Positions 1 to 10,574 of a stretch of DNA of 27,450 bases are shown here, in pieces. Every line of letters starts with the position of its first letter. The stretch's first letter is position 1. A program made the translations under genes and the position numbers. The notes beneath the pieces were generated by a model that was not told where the DNA came from, searched no databases, and worked only from the letters and a program-made list of their open reading frames with translations. Location: the NCBI GenBank assembly GCA_001598975.1, contig BBXU01003294.1, positions 1 through 27,450 of the forward strand. Direction: 5' to 3'. The DNA comes from Parachlorella kessleri. Lineage: Eukaryota > Chlorophyta > Trebouxiophyceae > Chlorellales > Chlorellaceae.

Positions 1-166
1 GGGGGATTGCTTTCGAATGCAAACCATCTGTCCGCAGGTTAGTCACCAGGGGCCCAACCTTTTTCTTCATAGCACGCTTGCTCGACCTCCGCTTCGGGAG
101 TTAATAGGGTGGGACAGGTGTCCAACTTGGTTTCCTCGGACCAGTCCTTTCTCTGCATGACTGCCT

Positions 167-3100
167 ATGGCTGGCTCTGTGCAGTTGGAGTTGATTTGTT
201 TCGAGGAATCTGAGGGAGTGCAAGTTGTGCTACACGTATTTGACGAGCGTGGAACGCCCCTCAAGAAATTCTATACACCAGTCAAGGACGCTGCCCCGAC
301 TGCTATCAGCCCTGCCCTCCTCAGCTTCAACCTATCCCAAACAGCAAGCTCGGATGATGACGCCGAAACCAGACCCAGCGAAGCCAGCGAAGGGTCCTGC
401 GAGGCAAGGTGTAGCAGGAGAGGACACCGCAGCAGAGCCAGAACCGCAGCTATGTGTGGTCCAAAGTGCTGCCCCATCAGACCCAGCAATCCTGAACACA
501 GGAAGCAGTCCCAGCCCCGACCTCTTGCGCAGGGTGGCTCACCTGTTGCAGCAGCTGGCCGACACTCAGCTCTGGAAGCAGCAGGTTGGTGGACCATGCC
601 TGACCTACTGCTGTTGGATGGCTGGAAGTAAGATAAAAGGAAGACTTCTGAAGTGTGGCCTCCTATTGCCGGATGGTAGCGGCACTGGGAACCTGCAAGC
701 GTTGCGCATGGCACCCGGGAGAAGCTGCCTGTAGAGCCAATAGACAGCTCATCGTAGCGCCTCACTGTGCTCTCGTGTGCTCTCTCGGCTAGCAGGGCAC
801 GGCACCTTTAAGTACTTGCGGCCCAGAGTCCTTCAAGAGCACAACACCAGGTGGAGACCCCTCGCTGGCTGCTACCGCCCAGGGGAGCCAGCACCAGCAC
901 AGCTGGTTCAGGGAGGATGTGGAGCGGCTGCTGTCTCTGGAGCTGGAGGTTATACGGCTGCAGCAGGCGTTGCAATTTTTGCGGCTGGAGTTTGACTCTC
1001 GCACTGCGCAGGCCGATGCGCTGGCTTTGCGCCTGCGAGCGTCAGAGAGCCAAGCCGGGGTGAGTATCACAGCTGGACAATTTTGAGAGGGATGAGGAAA
1101 GCCTCGACAGGCCTGCCCAGTCTGCAACGACGAGTGGCGGCTGCTGAGCAGGTGTGGCGGTTAAGGAAGACTACATAGGGTACATTTTACAGTCCGAGAC
1201 CTCTAGATTGCAGGCAGCTGTTCCTGCCGTCCGGCAGAGGCAGGGACACTGGGTAACCTGGAACATATGTTGGCCTTGTATGGTTTGCAGGCAGCGGAGG
1301 AGCGTGCCTGCCGGCTAGCTGATGCAGTGCAGCGGCTGGAGGCTGAGTGCCGGGCGCTGGAGGGGAGCAGAGAGAAGGCGCTGGCGCAGCTACGGCAGGC
1401 GCAGACAAGGGTGAAGCAGCTGGAGGGGGAGCGGGGGAAAGGAGCCCAACAAACTCAACAGCAGCAGCAGCAGCAGGTGCGGTGATCTTGGGAGTGGGCC
1501 CTGCACAGGATGCAACTGTGGGTTAGTTATTGCTCTTAAAAGGAGGATGGTGATGACAGATGATTGAATGAGTTGGAGAAGATGGTATGCCTGGTGACTG
1601 GTATGCGGGCGCAGGAGTTGTGGGTGACTATCAGCTGTGAGGCCTGCACCCTACCATATGCCAGATTGAGAGCTGTAGCCAGGGTGGTTGTTTGGGTCAC
1701 TTTATACAATAGAAGCCGTGTCTGACTACTGAGGCATGCATGCAGGGTGACAGTTGCAATACCGACCTGCGGCAGCATTTGCAAAAGCTTCGCCAGGAGA
1801 ACAAGCAGCTCAAATCACAGATCAACGCGGCTTGTGGTAATCTGAAGGCACTTGGCATCCCAGCCTCTCAGGTACAGGGCAGCATGCGCAACTCAAATGG
1901 GTTTTGATGGGTTTTAGAGACGACAAGTGGAAGATGTGCTGCAACTGGTGATCTGCTTTCTCTATTCAAGGCTGCCCGCCACTTGCTTCCTGTCGACTGC
2001 CTGACCTTGGCAACACTAGCCATTCGCAATTTGCGGCAGTGTATCAAATGCCAGAAGTCTATCCGATGTTATGACCTGCGCAGACCTAGATGCCAGTTGG
2101 TGCGCCCCCCTCCCCAGGTTTCCTCAACCGCGGCTGTGCCACACACGTGGCCTCCCACCCGGCTCTGCCTGGACGGTGTCAAGCCCGCCAACCGTTGACA
2201 GCCAGCTGCTCTGCCTGCTTTACAGGTTTTCTCCCGCAGCGCAGTGGCCCAGGCACAGCTGGCTTCCCCGCCTGACTCCCCGCGGTCCAGCCTCCCACCA
2301 CAGCCCACCCACAGAAGCCTCCCAAGCCAGACAAGCTCCCAGCCGGGCACCGCTCGCCACCACCAGCGGCCGCCGGCGGTGCCTCGCCTGCCGCTGGCAG
2401 CGGCGGGCCTGGGGCCCCTGGTGCAGCAGCCGGCACAGCAACCAACACAGCAGCCACCCAGTCAACCTGCCCGAACGCAGCTCCAGCAAGGGGAGGGCGT
2501 AAGGCAGCCACAAGGAGCGTGGCAATGCAGTGGAGGTGCAGAGCAGACTGACGGCGCCTGCCATGCAGCACAGGCTGGCTGCAATGCTGGCGACAAGGGG
2601 AGACCGGGTGGGCAGGCAGTGCCGGAGCGGCGACGTGGGAGCTGGGGGGGAGCAAGTGAGGGTAGTGAGGGCAGCGCAGGCAGCAGCATAGCAGCCACTA
2701 GCCTAGGACAAGCAACTGTAGTTCCAGAGCCAAATCACGTCTCTGTCCCTCTCATTGCATTACAGCAACATGCGGGGCAGCAGCAAGGGCGGGAACAGCA
2801 GCAGCAATGCAGTGACTCCTCAGGGTGCCCAGGCCAGTCAGCTGCTGCTGCTCCAGCGCTTGGAGTGGACCCAGCTGAGCAGCAAGCCAGCCCGCTGCTT
2901 CCCAGCAGAAATGCAGCAGAAAGGACCCAGGCTGCTAGAACATCTGTTCAGGAAGGCGCACACCGGCCGTGTGAGTTGTCACGGTCCCTAGAGCCCACAC
3001 TGGGCTACTGTAGTGGCGCTGCTGCAGAGGGGGCAGCATGCAACCTGCCACAGGTTGCGTCCACAGCTGCTGATCAGCGCAGCGAGCTTGGTTTGGTGTA

Positions 3101-5027
3101 TGGTGTACAGCAGTCACAGCTCAGTGTGGGGAGCAGCAGAGGTGCGGTTGGCCAGGAGACAGTGCTCCAGGTAAGGCCCCACAAACTCGAAAACGCCTCA
3201 CGGGCTGCTTGCGCTTCACCTGTGTATATTTTTTGGAGATGAAGGAAAGGAACGTAGAAAGGAAGAGAGCCTGGTCTATGTTTCACGAGGCGTCAACATC
3301 TGCGACCTCGCCACTGCGGATGCCTATGAATGTCAGCCGTGCCCCTGCAAACTGCACCATGGACTTTGAATGGCTTGCCTGCCGTGCCGTTTGGTGGCCC
3401 CATTCTCTGGTGTGTGATCGTTGCAGGCTGCAGTTGCCAGGCTGGCAGCCGAGTCTGTGGCACCTCAACCTCAGCAGCAGCCCCAGGGCACCCCTGGCAT
3501 GGACGTGTCGTGCATGGCCCAGATAGAGGGTCCCCATCAAGACCCTGCTAAGGCAGCGCTAGGCCCGCTGCACCTGCGCCATTCTCGTGGTGCTGGTCTC
3601 ATGGTGTCATCGGCAGCACCAGCAGCAGAGGAAGCAATTGAGCGGCACCTCCTCTTATCTGAGGCAAACTCAGCGGCAGAAGATGGCGGGGACAGCGGGG
3701 GCATGATTGGGGCGTGGCGGCCGCCGGAGTTACAGCAGAGCTATGCAGCCCTCCATGGCCACCCACTTTCCCGGCGGGGCAGTGTGTCAAACGCAGGTGG
3801 GTCCATACTGTGCAGGCCTCATCCTACAGGAAAGACAGACGTCTATATTACACAGTTTCTTCGGCGGACTATGACGTGCGAGGTCTTGGAAGTTGCTGGA
3901 TTCGAACGCTCTCGTTGTTATGTTGGCTGGCTAACACGTCATGCAGCGCATGTGGACACCTCTTGCCAGGCCGCTTGTGGGTAGTCAATAAATATCAACT
4001 GCAATCCCGCTCCTGCAGAGTCGTATGCTCCTCTTAAGAAGAAGCTGGGCCTGACGCCTCGCATGCACAGCGGAGCTGCCAAGCAGTGCCAGCAGCAGCG
4101 GATCACATATGCCCACCTTTCGGAATTCCAAGAAGTCATGGAGGCATACCATGCAGGCAAGGGCCCCAATATCTGGTTACAAGCCGCCTCCTGCTGCCAT
4201 AGAAGGCGCCTCTTCGCTGTCCTTGGGGAGTTCTTAGTCTCCTATGTGTATCATGTCATGTGGACCTGTCAATTCTGCCTACCTTGTATGCAAGCTGGAC
4301 CGTTCTGCTGGACCGTTGTGATTTTCGTCGCGGCTCCCTGGGTTCCACCTGTGCACCTTTTGGCAAGGCGGTGTGAGGGTAAGCTAAAGTGTCTGCTGCT
4401 GTCCCTGGATCCTGCAGTAATGGCGAGTGAAGGCGACAAGGCGGCGCGGTGGGCCAGCAAGCTGTCCAGCAAGAGCGCCATTGAGACGCACCCTCACAAG
4501 GTGGAGCCTCTCATGCAGGTAGGCTGCGTCCAGATGTATCACATTACTTGTACACATTGCTTCACGGTGTTGTCTGGATATTGGAGAGGTTTTGCGCACA
4601 CCAAGTGCCACCTGACAGGCGGGGGTGATTGAGTAGTTGGCTGGGAATCTTGCCGGCCACGCAGCCAAGATTGACCTGACATACCCCTTGGGCAGAGCGT
4701 GCGCTCTGTAGCCCGGCAGGTTCTTCTGGTGGACAGGCTCAGCCTAGACGTTGGTTGATGCTGACAAGCCACGTCACTCTGGCTCGCATGCAGGGCCTCA
4801 TCCAACTCTTTGAGGAGAGCGGCGTTCCCCTGCCCCTGCGCCACACAGGCCCCTGCCAGTACACCCTCGCCGGTGCCAGCGGCAGCCATGGTGGCAGCAG
4901 CGGCGCCGGCGGGGGCGCCAAGTGTGTGGTGCGCCTGGTCAATGGGCGGCTCATGGTGCGGTCTGGGTCCAGCAACGTGGATGTGCTCGCCTGGCTGGCC
5001 AAGCAGCCGGTGCCGAGGCCCTTATAG
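167..5027 (+). CDS. Coiled-coil, polyQ-rich protein with GAR/GAS2-like C-terminus (about 871 aa)
   Basis: Inferred exons: 167-280 and 345-584 (tentative), then 898-1059, 1291-1476, 1746-1871, 2226-3170, 3427-3796, 4019-4156, 4418-4518 and 4794-5027 (TAG). From 898 onward all phases agree. Exons 3-5 encode heptad-like charged helices (e.g. RLQQALQFLRLEF, LRQENKQLKSQI), so a coiled coil is likely. The large exon 2226-3170 is low-complexity Q/A/S/P. The last exon has QYTLAG, a Gly/Ser insert, then VVRLVNGRLMVRSGSS and VLAWLAKQP. This resembles the end of the GAS2-related (GAR) microtubule-binding domain (pattern VRiL..tvMVRvGGGW..L..fL), but the GGGW core is replaced by SGSSN. A cytoskeletal linker role is therefore inference only. 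The start is uncertain: ATG 167 opens a plausible N-terminus in a different frame from the one that joins exon 898, and a 64-base intron 281-344 would reconcile them. The 4157-4417 intron appears to be GC-AG. Confidence 0.7.
4157..4417 (+). other. GC-AG intron, open in the reading frame
   Basis: Exon 4019-4156 ends CAG followed by GCAAGG, and the next exon follows CCTGCAG at 4417. Joining them keeps phase 1 and links AYHA to VMASEGDKAARW. No GT donor nearby gives the same phase. The intron is 261 bases (a multiple of 3) and has no stop in frame, so retaining it would insert 87 residues. That translation is Cys/Trp-rich and unlike the flanking protein, which is why I treat it as an intron. Confidence 0.6.
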
Positions 5028-5437
5028 AGGCAATGACTGTCATCTGGGGTGCCCGGGGGGTTAATGGCCTCGCAAGGCAATTTCCTTGGCAAGGAAATTC
5101 ACAGGACTCTTGCGTTCAGTTGTTTGCTTGCTGGATATATAGTTCTCCAAGCAGACCTTGCACAAGGTGACTTAGGTATGCCATTGCGTATTTATTAGCT
5201 CTGGTGCAGGACTTCTATCCAGTGAGCTGCAGTGTTGACGCTACACAACCCAAAATTGAAAACGGTGGTACAGCAAAGCCGATGAGTAAGGGACAGTAGA
5301 GAAAACTGATATGACACTACAACATCTCGAACCCATAGCAGCCATCTACCTCGAGCAAACCTTGCCCATCACCACACTTGGTACTACACCATCAAAACAG
5401 ACTGCTGGCACCTATGCTAGAAAGGAATTGCTAGTCC
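5028..5437. other. Convergent 3' intergenic region
   Basis: These 410 bases separate the stop codons of two convergent genes. I see no coding exon and no TGTAA poly(A) signal on either strand. The only clear structure is the 21-base inverted repeat at 5079-5099. Confidence 0.6.
5079..5099. repeat. Perfect 10-bp inverted repeat, 1-base centre
   Basis: AATTTCCTTG and CAAGGAAATT flank a single G. It lies 52 bases past the stop of the upstream gene, so it would form a hairpin in that gene's 3' UTR. Its function is unknown. Confidence 0.7.
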
Positions 5438-8400
5438 CTACTTCTTCCGAGCCCGCTTGCGGCCGCCGCTCCTGCGCTTGCGCTTGCCTCCACCGGCGCT
5501 GCCCCCGCTGCCGCCATGCCGTTCACTGCCTCTCTGCCTGCTAAGGTCCTTACCAGTCTCTTTGCAGTACTCTAAATACCCTCTCTGACCAGGGATGCGG
5601 CGGCCCTGGGCGTTGACATAAACCTGTAGACACGGCAGGTGGGTGCGGTGGGCAAGGCTGCACTGTGTGCACCACGGCACAGCAATTTCCGCTGCGGAAT
5701 GCCATGCTTGAACACCATTCACACAAAAGGAGCTGTTGCCCACGTCAAGTATGCACGAGCAGTCGACTTGTCTGCCCACACACTGCAGACACATGCTTAA
5801 CAGGCATGGGCAGGCTGGAAGCATTGCTCCCTTGTGACCAGCTGTCACTTGAGAGAACAAGCCTCAGAGCCCAGTAGCGACTGAGCCACTCACCTTGCCA
5901 CCAGAAGCGGCGCTCTCCCAGTGCCCGACACCACCACCGCTGCCGCCCGCTGCTGCGCCCGCCTGTGCGGCCCCACCATGCTGCCCCTGGCGTTTCCTTG
6001 CCTTGGGCCGGCTGCCAGCTCCATGCGTTCCGTCAAGAGGTCCCTGCTGCCGTGCCGCTTTGCGGGCAGCTGCTGTCACACCGCCGCCAGTGGCCCCAGT
6101 GAACTGCCGGGCATAGTCAATGTACACCACAGAGCCATCTCTGCAGGGACATGCAGCGGGTAACTTCTAAGTGGAGTGGGCTTTTGGCAGTCTGTAAGCA
6201 CAGCGCTGCCAGTGGGGGACTTAGCAGGAATAAGGGCAAACTGGCCATGTCTCTCATCACAATTACCCCCATATAAATCCATGCAGCAGCAGTAGCACCC
6301 ACCTGGGGTTCTTCCCCTGCTGGCCTAGCACCTGGACCGGGACCAGGTCCGGCAGCCTGTGCCACCACGGCGGGCCGGCAACACCAGTGCTGCTAGCTCC
6401 TGCAGACCAAGCCTTCACTGTGTCAATGTGGCTTGATCATGCCTCCCCGAGCCTACCTCGTGCATGAGAAGGAGGGAGAGCCCACCATACATTGCTCAGT
6501 CTCCTGCTTTTCAGTCTGAGGAGACAGTTACTTGAAATCCAGGTGCTCACGATAAGCACTTGCACAACCAGCAAGCTCAACATGCTCAAACAATGCATGC
6601 TGCGAGCTCCGGTATTGACATCCGGTAATGAACTTGCCTGCACGCTGGTTGCCAGGGACCAAGTGCCGCGACTGGGAAGACGGCGGTGAGTTGACCAGAT
6701 TTATCACATCTGGGTCCTGCCACCGCTGCTGCTGCTGCTGCCGCTGTTGTTGTTGTTGCTGCTGCTGCTGGCTCCCAGTTGCCGACTGCTGCCGCAGCTG
6801 GAGGGTGGTAGGCTGGGTGAAGGATGCTGGGATGTGGCGAACCTGGCTCCGTGGCTGTTGCCCTTCAAACTCGTCCTCACTGTTCACCTCAGCTCTGGCC
6901 CTTGACACTTGCCGCCATGGCTGCGCTTGCTCCCTGTGCTGCTGCTGCTGCTGCTGCTGCTGTTGGTATCGGTCGTGGTGGCGCCCATTGCCTTGCCACA
7001 CATCCTCCTCAGCGAGCCAGTCGCCATGATGTTGCTGCTGCGGCTCCAGGTCACCTTGGAAGCCGCTATACCCAGCTCTCTGGTGGTCTTCATCAGCACT
7101 CTGCCACTCAGGCTGTTGCTGCTGCTGGTGGTGTGGCGCCTGCTCCACAGCTTCCGGCACATGCTGCTGCCCAGCATCATTGGCAAACCAAGCAGGCATT
7201 TGCCAGCCACCGCGGGGTTGTTCCTGCAGGTGGTACCTCATATGGCATTACCAAGGGGTCATCCAGTGGTGTCTGGCGTGGCAACTGACATTGCAGACCC
7301 GGCATGACAATGAGCTGACATTCGAGCCAACATGCAACTGCCATGCTGCGGAAACTATGCCATCGGCATGTGAGCTGATATTGGGAATCACCAAAGGACT
7401 GAATGCCCATCACAGCCTGGCTCCCCACCTGGAACCCATATTGCCTGCTCTGCTCCGCCCAGGTCAACATCTGACCCTGCTCCTGCTGCTGCTGTTGCTG
7501 CTGCTGCCGCTGTTCCCGCTGCCAGGGCTCTACCCACTGCTGCTGCCCTCGATGTGACAGAGGCTCTTCATATGGCCCTGCCACGAGTTTGCCCTGGTCA
7601 TGGGGCTGTGGCATGCTGCCCTCCAAGGCATCCAGGTCTTCCGCATGCTGATCCCAGGAGCCTGAGTCATTGTGCCAAGGTTGATGCTGCTGTGGCTGCT
7701 GGTGCTGGTGGTGTCGCTGCCAGGGCCGCCGTGGCTCTTCCTCCCCTTGCTGCTGCTGTGGCCTCGTGCTGTCAGATGGCAAAGGCAGCTGCGAGCGTAG
7801 TGGGGAGAGTCGGTGAGGAAGGCTGTCCAGCACGCTCTGTACCATGGCATCGGTGGCTGGAGCAGCCCCTCTGGCTGAGCCACTTCTCCAAGGGTCAGAT
7901 GCTGCCAGGACTACTCTCTGCAATCAGTCGAACACTGTAAGAGGTATGTTAGCCAGAAGAGCCCTGGTAGCCAAGCTTGATCACAGAACAAGCAAGTAGA
8001 ACTCCACTTCACATTCAAAGCTACCAGAGCGCAGTGCCAAGCATTGCAGCAGGGCGGGAATGTCATGCCAACCGTGCAGGGCGCAGCTTACCGAGGTTTT
8101 TGCAGAGGGCCTGGCAAATGGGTTGGCTGCCTTTGACCCACTCTCCGGCCTCAAGCCTTCTGGAACCGCTGAAGGTCTTGGCAGTGATGGAGGAGCCAAT
8201 GCTGTAGCATCTGCCCCTGGCACACTCCGCTTGAAGTTCAGAGCTGGCCGCTCCCCTGACCTGGGTATACTGGACGGCTGTTCTTGTCCAGCTAGCACCC
8301 TTGGACCAACATCAGGGCTGTAAAGCCCCTTCTGGGTTATACCTAGTCGGTGCACACCCGCTGCGCACTCCGGCTCCACCTGTCCTGCAGCCGCTGCGAC

Positions 8401-8814
8401 CGCTGCTGCTGCCGGCTGCACGGCGGCATGCTGTGGCAAGGACCCAGCACGCACAAGCCGTTGCAGCCGCGCTCTGAGGCTAGAGGCGGCAGGGACCTGG
8501 TGGCTGGCTCCTCCAGAGCGAGGCCCTTCCTCCCAACCCTCCTCCTCGTCGTCATCTTCTTCAGAGTCGGGTATGGGCCCGTCTGCTGATGCAGGTAGGG
8601 GCTGGTCTTGTTGCTGCCCTGGTGACTGCCTCTGCAGCGGCTCCTCGCACCAAGGTTGCCGCTCCTGCCCTCCTACCTGCTCCTGTTGATCATGCTGCGG
8701 GTAACACTGCTGCATTGCTGGCGGGGCTGCAAGCGGTGGTAGCTTTGACGGCTGGAAAACCAAGTCTCCGTGGTCTACATCCAATGTTAGCGTTGCAGCT
8801 GCACAATCATATAC

Positions 8815-8859
<45 letters not shown>

Positions 8860-10007
8860 AGCCAGCTTCTTGCCGCTGACCCATGGCACATCAAGCAGGT
8901 CATCCTCCCCCTCAGCAGCTGCTGCGCTTTGCTTTTGCAGCGCTGGAGTCACGGCTTCCTGCAGAACAAACCGACAACCTCACATGCACCCAGCCTACCA
9001 TCCAAGCTACTGTCAAGCATGTAGCACAACTGTATTGGCACATCTGACCATCCGCTGCCTGGCAGATCCCTTATTACCTCCTACTTGCAACCGCCATGTT
9101 TCAACACAGAGAACTCATCCTCTCCAAAGCAGGCCTGTCCCACCTGGTCAAAAGCCTCCCCAAACAGCGACTTGTACTTTCGCTGGCTGCGGAGCTGCGA
9201 GCGCCTAGCTGTGCGCCCGCCGCTGCCAGAGCTGCGCTGCGTAACGAGACCCAAGCTTGCCAGCCTTTCAAAGCCACCAGAAGCTCTGACCACACCAGTG
9301 TCCACTGCTGTCGCCCTGCTAGCAGCTGCCAAACGACTTATTGGGGCCGGCCCAGGGGTGCCGTACGCACTGCCCGGTGCCTCGCCTGCTGGCTTAGGTG
9401 GCGCTGCCACTGCTGCTGCAGGTGCTGCTTGTGTGATGGGTGGCACTAGAGCGGCCTTGGACTGGACTGGTTCACTGACAGCATCGGCAGGTGCACCGTC
9501 AGCAGCCCCCAGGCGGTGGGAACTGTCCCCGGGCCATGGCACGCCGGCTGGACCCTGCAGTGCTCTGCTGTGCCTTTGCACATCGCCGTCATCCAACCCT
9601 AGGGCAAGCTGGTGCTGATCCAAAGGTGCCTCGCCCTGAGCTTCAGCCTCCCTGGCTTCAACCGGCGGCTGCTCCCCTGCTGCAAACCTGTCGTCCAAGA
9701 GGTCAAAGCAGGGGAGGTCATCATCATCGTCACCGCCGTACTGCCCTGGCTCCTGCTGGGCACCCTGCTTCCCTTCCAGGGTTGGCTGGGGCTGCACAGC
9801 ACTTATGCCAGCTCCTGCCAAGGGCGCAACGAGCCCTACAGCAGCACTGGCGCACGCTTCCTGGTTGCGCAAGGAGCTGGTTATATCGGTTAGTGGCCGC
9901 TGTGCGGTAACCTGAGCCGTGGTGGCCGCCTGCTCTGCCGATGCTGCTGGGAATGCCTTCTTGAGACTGAGACGGCTCCTGATATGGGCCCTGCAGCAGC
10001 ACGTCAT
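5438..10007 (-). CDS. PolyQ-rich nuclear-type protein of unknown function (about 1,130 aa)
   Basis: Exons in coding order: 10007-9092 (or 9085), 8942 (or 8958)-8092, 7917-7429, 7223-6532, 6140-5894 and 5623-5438 (TAG). All junctions keep phase; only the first intron has two workable border pairs. ATG 10007 is the first ATG of the frame. Seen features: acidic runs (YGGDDDDDLPCFDLLDD, PDSEEDDDEEEGWEEG), several polyQ tracts, a SUMO-interaction-like DPDVINLVNSPPSS, then a more ordered C-terminus. The latter contains HVELAGCASAYREHLDFK, DGSVVYIDYARQFTG and GKVYVNAQGRRIPGQRGYLE, followed by a Lys/Arg-rich tail (KRKRRSGGRKRARKK) typical of a nuclear localisation signal. The two V-Y-(I/V) segments look like related short repeats. 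I do not recognise the family. A nuclear, perhaps chromatin or DNA-repair, role is inferred only from the SIM-like motif, acidity and basic tail. Confidence 0.72.
6735..6769 (-). repeat. Imperfect CAG/CAA tract (polyQ with an R break)
   Basis: CTG/TTG-rich plus-strand sequence encodes a block of glutamines broken by one arginine, just upstream of the DPDVINLV motif of the minus-strand gene. CAA codons interrupt the repeat, which usually stabilises it. Confidence 0.75.
6937..6966 (-). repeat. CAG tract (polyQ)
   Basis: About nine or ten consecutive CAG codons on the minus strand, between DRY and HREQAQPW in the polyQ gene. Confidence 0.8.
8815..8859 (-). repeat. CAG trinucleotide tract (polyQ)
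   Basis: An almost pure CTG run on the plus strand encodes about 15 consecutive glutamines on the minus strand, just after GKKLA. Only the first-read CAA/CAG variation interrupts it. It is the longest pure triplet tract in the window and a likely site of length polymorphism. Confidence 0.9.
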
Positions 10008-10104
10008 AGTGATGAGCGCAAGCCAAGCGGGAGCTTCAGCACGTGCCAGACGCCTGCCGTCACCGACAAATATTGTACATACCCGCCAGTGAGCATGCTG
10101 CTGT

Positions 10105-10128
10105 CACAATATAGTGGGTAATATTGTG
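10105..10128. repeat. Inverted repeat CACAATAT...ATATTGTG
   Basis: Perfect 8-bp arms around an 8-base spacer (AGTGGGTA), 98 bases upstream of the minus-strand gene. A related AATATTGT occurs near 10067. It could be a dyad protein-binding site, but no known factor is assigned. Confidence 0.55.
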
Positions 10129-10260
10129 CCTCTTTGCTGCATCGTGGCAGGTCCTTTGAACCAAGGCTTTCAGAGCTTCCACCCCAAAAATCCTTCCCTA
10201 TTCCAAGAGGCTGAGCTGCGTGTTGCTGATGTCAAAACAATAAACTAAGGTGGAGGGCAA

Positions 10261-10347
10261 GACGAGGGTGCGACGGCTGGACGAGGGTCGCGGCGGCTGG
10301 ACTGAGGGAGACGTTAAGACGAGGGTTGCAGTGGCGAAGACGAGGGT
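10261..10347 (+). repeat. Four spaced copies of GACGAGGGT
   Basis: Exact 9-mers start at 10261, 10280, 10318 and 10339, with spacings of 19, 38 and 21 bases, i.e. close to multiples of 19. They may be a decayed minisatellite or a cluster of regulatory sites. Confidence 0.7.
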
Positions 10348-10574
10348 GCAATGCAAGCAGCTTTCAGATCGTCAAGCTGAGCCTGCTTCGCTGGCCTTGG
10401 GCGGAACTTTGGGGACGCCGGGTGTTGTTCTTGCCATCGATCCCTTGTATGAGATTGTGTCGACTTTCTAGTTTTAGTTCTCCATGCACTGGATCATGAC
10501 AATAGTGCCCACTTGAGCTCGCCCTTGGTAGAGCAAAGGATTATAGAGGCGCCAGTGAGGATGAAAGAGGAAGG

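Larger units (their letters stand above)
10008..10574. promoter_or_regulatory. Divergent intergenic region with promoters for both flanking genes
   Basis: The polyQ gene (minus, ATG 10007) and the F-box/LRR gene (plus, ATG 10575) are transcribed away from each other, so these 567 bases must carry both promoters. I see no convincing exon. Notable contents are an 8-bp-arm inverted repeat at 10105-10128 and four copies of GACGAGGGT at 10261-10347. No TATA box at a convincing distance from either start was identified. Confidence 0.5.

Noticed and set aside
1..166. Minus-strand 65-codon frame at the window start
   Set aside because: Composition and length are consistent with a chance frame; it overlaps the probable 5' UTR of gene 1.
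4157..4417. Continuous coding through 4063-4632
   Set aside because: The frame is open, but the translation between 4157 and 4417 is Cys/Trp-rich and unlike its flanks, and the borders fit a GC-AG intron with correct phase.
7180..9910. Long plus-strand open frames opposite gene 2
   Set aside because: They translate to Leu/Ala/Cys/Trp-rich shadows of the CAG-rich minus-strand exons. The minus strand has consistent phases, splice sites and a sensible protein end.
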